Assembly (NCBI GenBank): GCA_903929845.1 | Contig: CAIYWF010000141.1 | Coordinates: forward strand, 1-15,013 | Origin: an uncultured Chlorobiaceae bacterium | GTDB taxonomy: Bacteria; Bacteroidota; Chlorobiia; Chlorobiales; Chlorobiaceae | DNA length: 15,013 nucleotides | Reading direction: 5' to 3' | Shown: in pieces, positions 1-8,097 of the stretch | How the letters are laid out: each line of letters begins with the position of its first letter | How positions within the stretch are numbered: the first letter of the stretch is position 1 | Notes under the pieces: model-generated | The model's database searches: none | Told to the model about the DNA's origin: nothing | Seen by the model: the letters and a program-made list of their open reading frames with translations, nothing else | Position numbers and translations under genes: made by a program

Positions 1-325
1 CTTCCATGCCCGGCAACACTCCCATCTCTTCAGCATAAACACCTTCAATACCACGGGCTTCCATCAAATGAGCAAAATGCTCCCTGACAACATCCCAGTT
101 CAGATTGAGATCACCAAAAACACTTACTTCCTGACCCCAAAGATTTTCAGCAACTTTCACAGGTGAAGGCCCGAGCTGAACATCAAGCGAGTCACCCAGA
201 CTGTGTGCCGGATCGGTAGACATAATCAGGGTTTTGTACCCCATATCTGCTGCCCTGAGCGCTGTTGCTGCAGCAATAGAGGTTTTACCAACTCCACCCT
301 TTCCGGTAAAAATGATATTACGCAT
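1..325 (-). CDS. ArsA/GET3-family ATPase, N-terminal part (cut by window edge)
   Basis: Reverse-strand reading from an ATG at 325-323 gives a protein beginning MRNIIFTGKGGVGKTS, with the deviant Walker A (P-loop) motif GKGGVGKT at residues 8-15. The STDPAHSLGDSLD segment around residue 40 is the switch I / A-prime motif typical of ArsA and GET3 ATPases rather than ParA or MinD. A later AEEMGVLPGME stretch also matches that family. These proteins couple ATP hydrolysis to arsenite efflux (with ArsB) or to delivery of tail-anchored membrane proteins. No ars transporter or regulator is visible here, so an arsenic role is not supported. About 108 codons are present and the rest lies beyond base 1. 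The start is fixed by the P-loop distance and by a promoter just upstream. No Shine-Dalgarno site is seen. The family is confident; the cellular role is unknown. Confidence 0.9.
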   Translation of the reverse strand, partial: MRNIIFTGKGGVGKTSIAAATALRAADMGYKTLIMSTDPAHSLGDSLDVQLGPSPVKVAENLWGQEVSVFGDLNLNWDVVREHFAHLMEARGIEGVYAEEMGVLPGME

Positions 326-351
326 ACGTTTAATGATTTCTCATTTAAAGA

Positions 352-379
352 ATTATTGAATTACTGCGGTTTCTGCCAA
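352..379 (-). promoter_or_regulatory. Predicted sigma70-type promoter for the ArsA-like gene
   Basis: On the minus strand, TTGGCA (379-374) is followed after 16 bases by AATAAT (357-352). Each hexamer matches 5 of 6 bases of the TTGACA/TATAAT consensus. Transcription would begin near 345, leaving a leader of only about 20 bases before the ATG at 325. This is inferred from sequence alone. Confidence 0.45.
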
Positions 380-421
380 CAATTATTCTGCGTCAGTTGA
401 CTAACATAAACCCGTGAACTT

Positions 422-443
422 AAAGATAATAAAATTATCCTTT
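422..443. repeat. AT-rich inverted repeat between mltD-like and arsA-like genes
   Basis: GATAAT (425-430) and ATTATC (434-439) are perfect inverted copies around a 3-base loop, and the AAA/TTT flanks extend the stem past a one-base bulge at 440. It lies about 45 bases past the transglycosylase stop and about 45 bases upstream of the predicted arsA-like promoter. It could be a weak terminator or a protein-binding palindrome. There is no GC stem and no long T-run, so neither reading is firm. Confidence 0.3.
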
Positions 444-487
444 AATTGAATATCATGAAATAACAATTACCGTTCCAAAATTGATGT

Positions 488-2473
488 TTACTGCACTGGC
501 TTTGAAACATCTCCTTTTCCAGATGCCTGGGAGGAAGCGCCATTGCCGTCGTTGACAAATACAATAAGTTTCTGACCCAGTGTAACCTGAGAATCTTTCA
601 GGCCGTTCCAGGCAATGAGCTGGCTGACCGTAGTGCCATACTTCGCTGCAATGAATCCGAGATTTTCACCTTGCTCAACAACATGCGTTATATATACTTG
701 CCCTTCAGAATCAGGATCTGCTGGCGGGACACTGGATGCTACCTTCAGAACCGGCTCTGGTGGTGGAACACTTGATACTGCTTTCAATGCAGGCTTGGCC
801 AGTGGAACGCTGGTTACTGACTTCTGTGCAGGCTCTGCTGGCGGAACGCTGGTTACTGCCTTCTGTGCAGGCTTGGCTGGTGGAACGCTGGTTACTGTTA
901 CTGCTTTCAGATCCTTATGAATTTCAACGAGTGCAAACAGCTCATCACGCTCAACAGTTTTAGCCAACCTTTCTGCAACGTTCTCTTTCGCCTGAGGCTT
1001 TGGTTGAAGCAGCGGCAGCAGAGGCGAAGGCTGAGACTGAGCGATATATTTTTTCTGAACTATGACCTCTTTTTTCAATCTGCGACTTCCTCGCATTTTC
1101 TTTCCCCTTCGTTTTGAAACATTGGCCTGAGAAGAAATACTATTGTCGGAGCCTCCAAAAACAATGAGCTTCTGGCCGGGAGTGACATCAGAATCCTTCA
1201 GACTGTTCCAGGCGATGAGCTGGCTGATATAGGTACGATACATCCTTGCAATGGAACCCAAGCTTTCGCCCTGCTCGACGATATGGATCTTCTGTGTTTT
1301 TCCTTCTGCGCCAGACTCTTTATTCCTGCGGCCGGATCCAGCATGGAGAGTTTCCAGACGGGCAAAAAGAGCCTCACGTTCAATAGTTTTTGCAGATTTA
1401 TAGGCATAAATTTCCTGTTCCCGTTTCTGAAACTGAGGAATAAATTTTTTAGGCAGCCTGATAACATTGCCGGAATTCCCCGCAGCAGGAATAATCCCAA
1501 GCTTGTACTGCGGATTAAGAAACTGAAGATCGGCCATCGGCACTCCGATAGTTTCACTGACCTGCTCGAACGATAAAAGACGGGAGGTTCTCAAGGTGTC
1601 GATATCCTGATACAAAAATCCCGGCTCAACCGGGCGAATATTATGCTCGTTGTAATAGCTCATAATATAGTTAACCGCAATAAAAGCAGGGACATAACCT
1701 CTCGTTTCTGCAGGCAGGTAATCCCATATTGCCCAGTAGTCTTTTACCCCGCCAGCCCGACGAATTGCCTTGTTAACATTTCCCGGACCAGAATTATATG
1801 CGGCAAGCACAAGGAACCAGTCCCCATAAATATTGTAGAGATCCCTCAAATACCTGCTTGCCGAATCCGAAGCCTTGTAGGGATCATACCGTTCATCAAT
1901 AAAGGATGATGACTGCAAACCATACATTTTGCCCGTCCCATACATAAACTGCCAAAGCCCTTTTGCGCCTGCAGGAGAAACCGCTGTCGGATTAAGTGCT
2001 GACTCAACAATGGCGAGGTACTTCATCTCAAGCGGAACATTGTTTGCATCAAGTTTTTCCTCAAAAAGGGGGAAATAGATTTTGCTCAATCCGAGAATTT
2101 TTGCAGTCATGCTTCTTTTTTCGACAGCATATAGTCTTATAAATCCCCTCACCTGATCATTGTAAACGAAATGGAGCGGTGTTTTGCGGTTTAACGTGGC
2201 GATTCTTACTGTATATACCGAATCACTGTACTGTGGCACAAAAGTGGAAGGAAATCCATACTTTTCAGACTCTTTGGAAATGGAAAAGTGCTCATCCTTA
2301 AAGTAAGTAGCATTAACAAGGCTGTCAAGAATATCGGAAACCGATGACTTGCTCAACTCTCCCCGGTTATTGGCTGCCACAGGATCCGCAGCATGGACCG
2401 GCTGAGCCAGAAACTGAAAAATAAGTGCCGACAACAACACCCTGAATATTGTATGATATAAGCTGATTTTCAC
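488..2473 (-). CDS. MltD-like membrane-bound/secreted lytic transglycosylase with two LysM domains
   Basis: This 661-residue protein is predicted to cleave the peptidoglycan glycan strand between MurNAc and GlcNAc, forming 1,6-anhydroMurNAc, outside the inner membrane. Residues 1-28 look like a Sec signal peptide ending PVHA; there is no lipobox Cys. The SLT (GH23) domain covers about 145-260, with the catalytic Glu at 157 in AIVESALNP, then GAKGLWQFM and AAYNSGPGNV. LysM domains for peptidoglycan binding lie at about 397-440 and 596-640. A very basic patch (454-475) and a Pro/Ala-rich repeat linker (523-589) separate them. The C-terminal block 361-453 is duplicated as 504-657. Translation starts at GTG (2473) without a clear Shine-Dalgarno; the signal peptide begins immediately after, which supports this start. 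It lies 129 bases downstream of truA on the same strand. Domain identity is confident; 'mltD' is by architecture only. Confidence 0.93.
   Translation of the reverse strand: MKISLYHTIFRVLLSALIFQFLAQPVHAADPVAANNRGELSKSSVSDILDSLVNATYFKDEHFSISKESEKYGFPSTFVPQYSDSVYTVRIATLNRKTPLHFVYNDQVRGFIRLYAVEKRSMTAKILGLSKIYFPLFEEKLDANNVPLEMKYLAIVESALNPTAVSPAGAKGLWQFMYGTGKMYGLQSSSFIDERYDPYKASDSASRYLRDLYNIYGDWFLVLAAYNSGPGNVNKAIRRAGGVKDYWAIWDYLPAETRGYVPAFIAVNYIMSYYNEHNIRPVEPGFLYQDIDTLRTSRLLSFEQVSETIGVPMADLQFLNPQYKLGIIPAAGNSGNVIRLPKKFIPQFQKREQEIYAYKSAKTIEREALFARLETLHAGSGRRNKESGAEGKTQKIHIVEQGESLGSIARMYRTYISQLIAWNSLKDSDVTPGQKLIVFGGSDNSISSQANVSKRRGKKMRGSRRLKKEVIVQKKYIAQSQPSPLLPLLQPKPQAKENVAERLAKTVERDELFALVEIHKDLKAVTVTSVPPAKPAQKAVTSVPPAEPAQKSVTSVPLAKPALKAVSSVPPPEPVLKVASSVPPADPDSEGQVYITHVVEQGENLGFIAAKYGTTVSQLIAWNGLKDSQVTLGQKLIVFVNDGNGASSQASGKGDVSKPVQ
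714..910 (-). repeat. 39-bp coding tandem repeat (13-residue Pro/Ala/Val units) in the transglycosylase linker
   Basis: Consecutive units begin at 753, 792, 831 and 870 at exact 39-base spacing, with a more diverged unit from about 714 and a 6-base insertion near 900. The 16-base core GGAACGCTGGTTACTG occurs three times without change. Each unit encodes 13 residues of the form KAVTSVPPAEPAQ. The unit length is a multiple of three, so gain or loss of units keeps frame. This is a protein-coding minisatellite between two LysM blocks. Confidence 0.9.
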
Positions 2474-2602
2474 AAGCGGCAGTTTGATTTAGATGTAATG
2501 GTCGCCAAACGATCAATGCTGCGACAGCAAAAATCCCTGATGAAATGTCAGAAACAACATAAAAACAGTTCTCCACTATTGCAATAACCGTTTCCTTTTA
2601 TG

Positions 2603-3334
2603 TCAGTATTTCACTTTCCAGAGAACAAGTCCACCCGGAGAAGCCGGATTCAGTTGACTCGTCATGACTCCGGTTTCAAGCATTCGAATAAACTCTTCGG
2701 TTGAGAGCCTCCCCTTTCCAGCATTTATCATAGCATCAACAAGGTAGCGAACCATACTCCTTAAAAACCTGTTCGCTGAAATCTGAAAAACCAGGAACCC
2801 ATTTTCACGATACCATTCGCAAACATTCACATGGCAGATACGATCGGGATTATCCCGATCTTCCTTTGAAAAAGCAGAAAAATCATGGGTACCCTTAAGT
2901 AAATCCGCAATCTGCTGCATAACCGCAAGCTCAAGCGTCCCATGGGAACACCCCGCAAATCGGCCGTAAATCGCTGAAGGCTTCTCGATAAGAAAATAAC
3001 GATAATGCCTTTCTTTAGCACTATGCCGGGCATGAAAATCCTCTGGTACTTCAACGGGATTACTAATCCTGATTGTACCGGGCAGCAGAGAATTGAGTGA
3101 ATGCACAATTCTGGATGGCTCCATCAATGAAACGGTAACAAAGTTTGCCGTCTGTTCTCTGGCATGAACTCCCTTGTCGGTTCTCCCGGCAGCAGCAAGA
3201 GAGATATTTTCCTGCAGAATCTTTCCAAGTGCGGCCTCAATCTCCCCCTGAACAGTTACAATCCTTCCTGACTGCCTTTGCCAGCCAGCAAAAGAAGTGC
3301 CGTCATATTCAACAGTAATCCGAATATTTTTCAT
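2603..3334 (-). CDS. truA: tRNA pseudouridine(38-40) synthase TruA
   Basis: A 243-residue protein of normal TruA length. TruA isomerises uridines 38, 39 and 40 in the anticodon arm of many tRNAs to pseudouridine in the cytoplasm. The N-terminal VEYDGTSFAGWQRQ motif is diagnostic. The catalytic Asp is D53 in AAGRTDKGVHA. RHSAKERHYRYFL and the C-terminal ANRFLRSMVRYLV segment (near 192-205) are the other conserved family blocks. The ATG at 3334 sits right before the first conserved strand, so the start is secure although no Shine-Dalgarno is present. It is divergent from the GH13 gene at 3456 and lies upstream of the transglycosylase on the same strand. Confidence 0.97.
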   Translation of the reverse strand: MKNIRITVEYDGTSFAGWQRQSGRIVTVQGEIEAALGKILQENISLAAAGRTDKGVHAREQTANFVTVSLMEPSRIVHSLNSLLPGTIRISNPVEVPEDFHARHSAKERHYRYFLIEKPSAIYGRFAGCSHGTLELAVMQQIADLLKGTHDFSAFSKEDRDNPDRICHVNVCEWYRENGFLVFQISANRFLRSMVRYLVDAMINAGKGRLSTEEFIRMLETGVMTSQLNPASPGGLVLWKVKY

Positions 3335-3455
3335 GCGCGCAGGTGATTCATTCTGTCCAGTTGCCTTGCCTTAAAAGAGTAATTTAGTACATTGCACTTC
3401 GTATAATAATTATCTTCTTGTTATCTTCCATCTTGCCGAAAAACACAGCACAATA

Positions 3456-5348
3456 TTGCAGACAACTCATCTTGAATCGCTTCTTCTGGCGCTGAAAGGC
3501 CTGCCTGAGCGCTTGACCGAAAGTTTTTACCGGGTACCCGGTATCTGGACTGGCAATACGACTGGCACTGAACAGGTCAATCCTGCCTTATACTTCGGCC
3601 ACATCATCGAAAAGATCCTGAACAACACCGGTCCATCTTTAGCACAAGATGTTGACTGGAAAACGACTGCGGTGGTCTACAACCTTTTTATACGTCTTAC
3701 TGCCGCGTTTGATCATAACGGCGATGGAATCATCAGCACCGAACCGCTCGAATCGGGGTTCAGGGAAACAGGCACACTCCTGAAAGCCATTGCACTTCTG
3801 CCTTATATAAAAAATCTTGGAGCAAATACACTCTATCTTCTGCCTGTCACTGAAATAGGTTTCCAAAGCAGAAAGGGCTCTCTCGGTTCTCCTTATGCTA
3901 TTAAAAATCCCCGAAAGCTGGATCCACTGCTCAACGAACCAGCCCTCGGGCTATCGTCGGAAATGTTGCTCAAAGCGTTTGTTGAGGCAGCTCATCTTCT
4001 TGACATGCACGTCGTTCTTGAATTTGTGTTCAGGACAACAGCCATCGACTGCGACTGGATAAAGGATCATCCTGAGTGGTTTTACTGGCTGAAAAACAAT
4101 GCCGGCAACTACGGTCCGCCATATTTTGACAGTGATACGCTCAACAGGATTTATGAGGTTGTCGACCGCCATGAGTTATGCAACCTTCCAGCACCGCCAG
4201 CGGAGTACCGGGAGCAGTTCGTTGCACAACCGGTAACAGTACAGGAAGAGTATGGCCAGCTTTCAGGAACCACAGAAAACGGCACGCCTTGTCATATCGC
4301 AAGCGCCTTCTCCGACTGGCCTCCTGACGACCAGCAACCAGCATGGAGTGATGTCACCTACCTGAAAATGCATAAACATGACGCGTTCAACTACATTGCC
4401 TACAACACCATCAGGATGTACGACAGCGCCCTGGACAATCCGGAAACTTTCAATACCAGCCTGTGGAACGAAATTTCTGATATTATCCCGAGTTATCAGA
4501 AGGAGTATCAGATTGATGGTGCAATGATTGATATGGGCCATGCTCTGCCAGCTCTTCTGAAACAAACCCTTGTCGTCAAGGCGCGTGCACAATACGCAGA
4601 TTTTGCTTTCTGGGATGAAAATTTCAATCCAACGCAAGAAATACGCAATGAAGGATTTAATGCGGTGTTCGGCTCACTGCCGTTTGTCATCCATGATATT
4701 GTTTTTATCCGTGGCTTATTGAACCACATGAACAAAACCGGCGTTGCACTCCCATTTTTCGGGACTGGAGAAAATCACAACACCCCCCGTGTATGTTTCC
4801 GTTATCCACGTCAGGAAGCAGGACGAAACCATTCGATTTTTATCTTCACACTCAGTGCCATACTACCAACGATACCTTTTCTGCAGTCGGGCATGGAACT
4901 CTGTGAATGGTATCCGGTTAACCTCGGCCTCAATTTCAGAGATGAAGATCGCGCTCTTTATCCTCCTGAAAAACTTCCGCTTTTCAGTGCTTTCAGCTAC
5001 GACTGGGAAAACACCAATGGGCTGACTCCTCTCAACAGCTATATTCGCAAAATCCTGGAGATACGTGCACATTATCTCGACATTGTACTGTGCGGAGAAA
5101 CAGGTTCTATAACCATCCCCTATACCAGCGAACCCGAGCTTTTTGCCGTAACGAGAAAAACCTCTACCCGGTCGCTTCTTTTTGTCGGTAACAGTAACCT
5201 TTACGACACCAGAACCGGTTTTCTTGAATTCAGCATTGAAAATGGCACCATGTACGATCTGATCAGCGAACAATCCTTTTCGATCAAAGAGCACCGGCTT
5301 GGGGTTAGCTGCAAACCTGGACAATGCATGCTTTTTGAACTTTTGTAA
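3456..5348 (+). CDS. GH13 alpha-amylase-family protein with non-canonical conserved residues
   Basis: A 630-residue protein with an alpha-amylase TIM barrel and a C-terminal beta domain (about 545-630, ending KPGQCMLFELL). The GH13 calcium/beta1 motif is seen as FDHNGDGI (85-92), followed by LGANTLYLLPV (121-131). The beta4 nucleophile position is D359 in GAMIDMGHALP, and the general acid is probably E388 in WDENFNP. Three usually invariant positions differ: the Arg two residues before the nucleophile is M357, the beta7 Asp of NHDxPR is N442 in ENHNTPR, and the beta3 Asp is E189. There is no signal peptide, so a cytoplasmic role on alpha-glucan or maltosyl substrates is the family expectation, but activity is doubtful. 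The start is TTG (3456), the only candidate after an in-frame stop at 3372; it lacks a Shine-Dalgarno and is uncertain. It leads the plus-strand cluster. Confidence 0.85.
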   Translation: MQTTHLESLLLALKGLPERLTESFYRVPGIWTGNTTGTEQVNPALYFGHIIEKILNNTGPSLAQDVDWKTTAVVYNLFIRLTAAFDHNGDGIISTEPLESGFRETGTLLKAIALLPYIKNLGANTLYLLPVTEIGFQSRKGSLGSPYAIKNPRKLDPLLNEPALGLSSEMLLKAFVEAAHLLDMHVVLEFVFRTTAIDCDWIKDHPEWFYWLKNNAGNYGPPYFDSDTLNRIYEVVDRHELCNLPAPPAEYREQFVAQPVTVQEEYGQLSGTTENGTPCHIASAFSDWPPDDQQPAWSDVTYLKMHKHDAFNYIAYNTIRMYDSALDNPETFNTSLWNEISDIIPSYQKEYQIDGAMIDMGHALPALLKQTLVVKARAQYADFAFWDENFNPTQEIRNEGFNAVFGSLPFVIHDIVFIRGLLNHMNKTGVALPFFGTGENHNTPRVCFRYPRQEAGRNHSIFIFTLSAILPTIPFLQSGMELCEWYPVNLGLNFRDEDRALYPPEKLPLFSAFSYDWENTNGLTPLNSYIRKILEIRAHYLDIVLCGETGSITIPYTSEPELFAVTRKTSTRSLLFVGNSNLYDTRTGFLEFSIENGTMYDLISEQSFSIKEHRLGVSCKPGQCMLFELL

Positions 5349-5377
5349 GTTTTCATTAACCAAACATTACTAACCTT

Positions 5378-6289
5378 ATGTCTATTCTTATTGTTGGCTC
5401 TCTTGCCTTTGACGATATCGAAACGCCTTTTGGACATTCAGACAACACCCTTGGCGGGTCATCCACCTATATCGCCCTGTCGGCCAGCTATTTTACCGAA
5501 ACGATACTGGTGGTTGGTGTTGTCGGATACGACTTCGAGGATGAACATTTTTCGTTGTTACATTCCAGAAACATAGACACAAAAGGTATCCAGAAGATCG
5601 AGTACGGGAAAACGTTCCGCTGGGCTGGCCGGTATCATTATGACATGAACACCCGCGACACGCTCGACACTCAATTAAACGTCTTCGCTGATTTCGATCC
5701 CGTTGTACCCCATCAGTATCAGAATGCGGAATTTGTCTGCCTCGGCAATATCGACCCCGTCCTTCAGCTCAAGGTGCTTGACCAGATCAAGACACCAAAA
5801 CTCGTCATCTGTGACACCATGAACTTCTGGATTGAAGGAAAACTGGAGGCACTCAAAAAAACTCTTGAGCGCGTCGATATTTTCATCATCAACGATGGGG
5901 AGGCAAGACTCCTGAGCGGTGATCCAAATCTTGTCAAATCAGCAAGAATCATCCGCCAGATGGGCCCGAAAACCCTGATCATCAAAAAAGGTGAGCACGG
6001 AGCATTGCTCTTTACCGACAATGGTATCTTTGCCGCTCCGGCCTTCCCGCTCGAAAATATTTTTGACCCCACTGGCGCCGGCGACACCTTTGCCGGAGGA
6101 TTTATCGGTCACCTTTCAAGATGTGAAACCATCAACGATATTGAACTGCGCAGAGCTGTTCTTTACGGCAGCACTATGGCAAGCTTCTGCGTAGAAAAGT
6201 TCGGTACCGAAAAAATTGCATCGCTTGAGCTGCTTGAAATCGAAGACCGGTTCCAAAGCTTCCGTGAACTTTCAAGAATCGACGAATAA
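5378..6289 (+). CDS. PfkB/ribokinase-family carbohydrate or nucleoside kinase
   Basis: A 303-residue protein with the ribokinase fold. It would phosphorylate a sugar, nucleoside or similar hydroxyl compound with ATP in the cytoplasm. The N-terminal Gly-Gly substrate lid motif is at 26-27 (TLGGSSTY). PfkB signature 2 is DPTGAGDTFAGGF at 230-242, with the catalytic base D236 and the anion hole GAGD. NDGEARLL (172-179) matches the family N-x-x-E motif region, although the usual Asn-x-x-Glu spacing is Asn172-Asp-Gly-Glu175. Length is normal. It starts 29 bases after the GH13 stop and ends 38 bases before the symporter, so cotranscription is likely. No Shine-Dalgarno precedes the ATG. The substrate cannot be assigned: the sequence is not obviously a ribokinase, fructokinase or adenosine kinase, and the neighbours hint at sugar metabolism only by association. 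Confidence 0.9.
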   Translation: MSILIVGSLAFDDIETPFGHSDNTLGGSSTYIALSASYFTETILVVGVVGYDFEDEHFSLLHSRNIDTKGIQKIEYGKTFRWAGRYHYDMNTRDTLDTQLNVFADFDPVVPHQYQNAEFVCLGNIDPVLQLKVLDQIKTPKLVICDTMNFWIEGKLEALKKTLERVDIFIINDGEARLLSGDPNLVKSARIIRQMGPKTLIIKKGEHGALLFTDNGIFAAPAFPLENIFDPTGAGDTFAGGFIGHLSRCETINDIELRRAVLYGSTMASFCVEKFGTEKIASLELLEIEDRFQSFRELSRIDE

Positions 6290-6327
6290 GGGAGGGGGAA
6301 AGACAATATTTCAGGGAAAAAACAGAT

Positions 6328-8088
6328 ATGCAGCTCAACATCCTCGATTACAGTTTCATCGTCGGCTACCTTCTGCTGACGCTTGTTATTGGTCTTTGGT
6401 TCTCCTCACGCGCTTCGGAAAATGTAGGAGAGTTTTTTCTTTCGGGACGCCAGCTCCCTTGGTGGATTGCCGGTACCGGCATGGTGGCAACAACCTTTGC
6501 TGCCGATACACCGCTTGCCGTCGCAGGATTTGTGGCCAAAAACGGTATTGCGGGCAACTGGGTGTGGTGGACTTTTGTTTCAGGCGGGATGTTGACTGTC
6601 TTCTTCTTTGCACGCCTGTGGCGACGGGCGGAAATCCTTACTGACCTTGAGTTCATTGAACTACGCTACAGCGGCGCAGCAGCCCGTTTTCTGCGAGGCT
6701 TCAAGGCCATCTATTTCGGGCTCTTCATCAATGCAGTCATTATCGGGTGGGTCAACCTCGCCATGTTCAAGATCATCCGGATCATGGTGCCAGAACTGAA
6801 TCCTGAAGTTGCCATTGTCATCCTTGTATTACTGACCACCTTTTATTCTGGTCTCTCAGGGCTATGGGGGGTATCCATTACCGACGCTGTGCAGTTTGTC
6901 ATTGCCATGACAGGCTGTATAATTCTTGCCGTCCTCGCGGTTCAGTCACCTGCCGTTGTCTCAGCCGGAGGCCTCACCAGGGCGCTGCCAGCATGGATGT
7001 TCGACTTTTTTCCAACGTTCACCTCCTCGTCATCAGGCAAAAACATCACGGGCGCAGTGGCTCTGCCCTTTATCTCGTTCGCGGCTATGGCATTTGTCCA
7101 GTGGTGGTCATCATGGTACCCCGGTTCCGAACCAGGCGGCGGCGGCTATATCGCCCAGCGCATGATGAGCGCCAAAAACGAGAAACACTCGCTTCTTGCC
7201 ACCCTCTGGTTTACGGTGGCTCATTATTGTTTGAGACCGTGGCCATGGATCATTGTCGGTCTTGTGAGCCTTGTCATGTTCCCCGACCTGCCTATGAACC
7301 AGAAAGAGGACGGCTTCGTCTACGTTATGAAAGCTGTGCTGCCCCCCGGGCTGAAAGGGCTGCTTATTGCCGCTTTTCTGGCGGCCTACATGTCAACGCT
7401 CTCAACTCACCTGAACTGGGGCACAAGCTATCTGATCAACGACTTCTACAAGCGGTTCCTGAAAAAAAAAGAGAATGAAAAGCATTATGTCGCCGTTTCA
7501 AAAATCACCACATTCCTGACCGCAGCCTTTGCTCTTTACATTACCTTCTTTGTGCTCGACACCATCACCGGAGCATGGGAGTTCATTATCCAGTGCGGAG
7601 CAGGCACCGGTTTTGTCCTCATCCTTCGCTGGTTCTGGTGGAGACTGAATGCCTGGTCGGAAATCACCTCTATGGTTGCGCCGTTTATTGCGTTCACCTG
7701 GATTCGCCTCTTTACTTCCATTACCTTTCCGTTCTCGATTTTTGTTATTGTCGCTTTTACCATTGCGGCAACCCTTATGGTTACCTTTCTGACACCACCG
7801 ACAGAAACCGCGCAATTAGAGACCTTCTACCGAACCACACGAGTGGGCGGTGTGCTCTGGAAAAAGATCTCCATAAATCTGCCAGATGTTGTAGCAGACA
7901 CTGGCTTTGTCATGCTCTTTGTTGACTGGGGACTCGGAATTATCTTGATTTACGCTATTCTTTTCGGCACAGGAAAATTTATCTTTGGTGACCTTCTCCA
8001 GGGATCGCTTTTCCTTGGTGCAGGAGTAATTGCCGGATCGCTTATCTTTGCAGACCTGAACCGACGGGGCTGGAATAACCTGAACTGA
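6328..8088 (+). CDS. Sodium:solute symporter (SSS family)
   Basis: A 586-residue, strongly hydrophobic protein, with roughly 13 membrane segments by eye, expected in the inner membrane importing a small organic solute with Na+. The first helix spans about 8-25. The family motif SGLSGLWGVSITDAVQF is at 174-190. AAYMSTLSTHLNWGTSYL (352-369) corresponds to the TM8 Na+-site helix with conserved Ser/Thr residues. A glycine-rich PGSEPGGGGYIAQRMMS loop (265-281) marks a distinct SSS subgroup. The long tail after 480 includes a soluble stretch (about 485-520) and two more helices. A weak AGGGA lies 12 bases before the ATG. It follows the PfkB kinase by 38 bases, and maf follows it by 9 bases. A kinase next to an importer suggests uptake then phosphorylation, but the solute is unknown. 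Confidence 0.93.
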   Translation: MQLNILDYSFIVGYLLLTLVIGLWFSSRASENVGEFFLSGRQLPWWIAGTGMVATTFAADTPLAVAGFVAKNGIAGNWVWWTFVSGGMLTVFFFARLWRRAEILTDLEFIELRYSGAAARFLRGFKAIYFGLFINAVIIGWVNLAMFKIIRIMVPELNPEVAIVILVLLTTFYSGLSGLWGVSITDAVQFVIAMTGCIILAVLAVQSPAVVSAGGLTRALPAWMFDFFPTFTSSSSGKNITGAVALPFISFAAMAFVQWWSSWYPGSEPGGGGYIAQRMMSAKNEKHSLLATLWFTVAHYCLRPWPWIIVGLVSLVMFPDLPMNQKEDGFVYVMKAVLPPGLKGLLIAAFLAAYMSTLSTHLNWGTSYLINDFYKRFLKKKENEKHYVAVSKITTFLTAAFALYITFFVLDTITGAWEFIIQCGAGTGFVLILRWFWWRLNAWSEITSMVAPFIAFTWIRLFTSITFPFSIFVIVAFTIAATLMVTFLTPPTETAQLETFYRTTRVGGVLWKKISINLPDVVADTGFVMLFVDWGLGIILIYAILFGTGKFIFGDLLQGSLFLGAGVIAGSLIFADLNRRGWNNLN

Positions 8089-8097
8089 CAAACATCT

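Noticed and set aside
203..400. A small plus-strand frame rich in Cys
   Set aside because: It is mostly antisense to the ArsA-like P-loop region, with no ribosome site or recognisable motif.
85..400. ParA/MinD chromosome-partitioning ATPase
   Set aside because: The STDPAHSLGDSLD motif after the P-loop is specific to the ArsA/GET3 branch.
714..910. Possible CRISPR-like array
   Set aside because: The units abut with no unique spacers and encode a continuous protein linker.
615..963. Plus-strand open frames with Gly/Thr/Leu-rich repeated sequence
   Set aside because: They are antisense shadows of the tandem repeat in the transglycosylase gene.
2367..2576. Small gene upstream of the transglycosylase
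   Set aside because: It overlaps the signal-peptide coding region in another frame and shows no family features; I treat it as a shadow.
3402..3407. TATAAT upstream of the GH13 gene as its -10 box
   Set aside because: No acceptable -35 hexamer lies 15-19 bases upstream. TTGCCT-16-TACATT (3366-3393) is only a weak alternative.
4863..5363. A 166-codon minus-strand open frame
   Set aside because: It is antisense to the GH13 gene, shows no family motif, and its composition is that of a complement frame.
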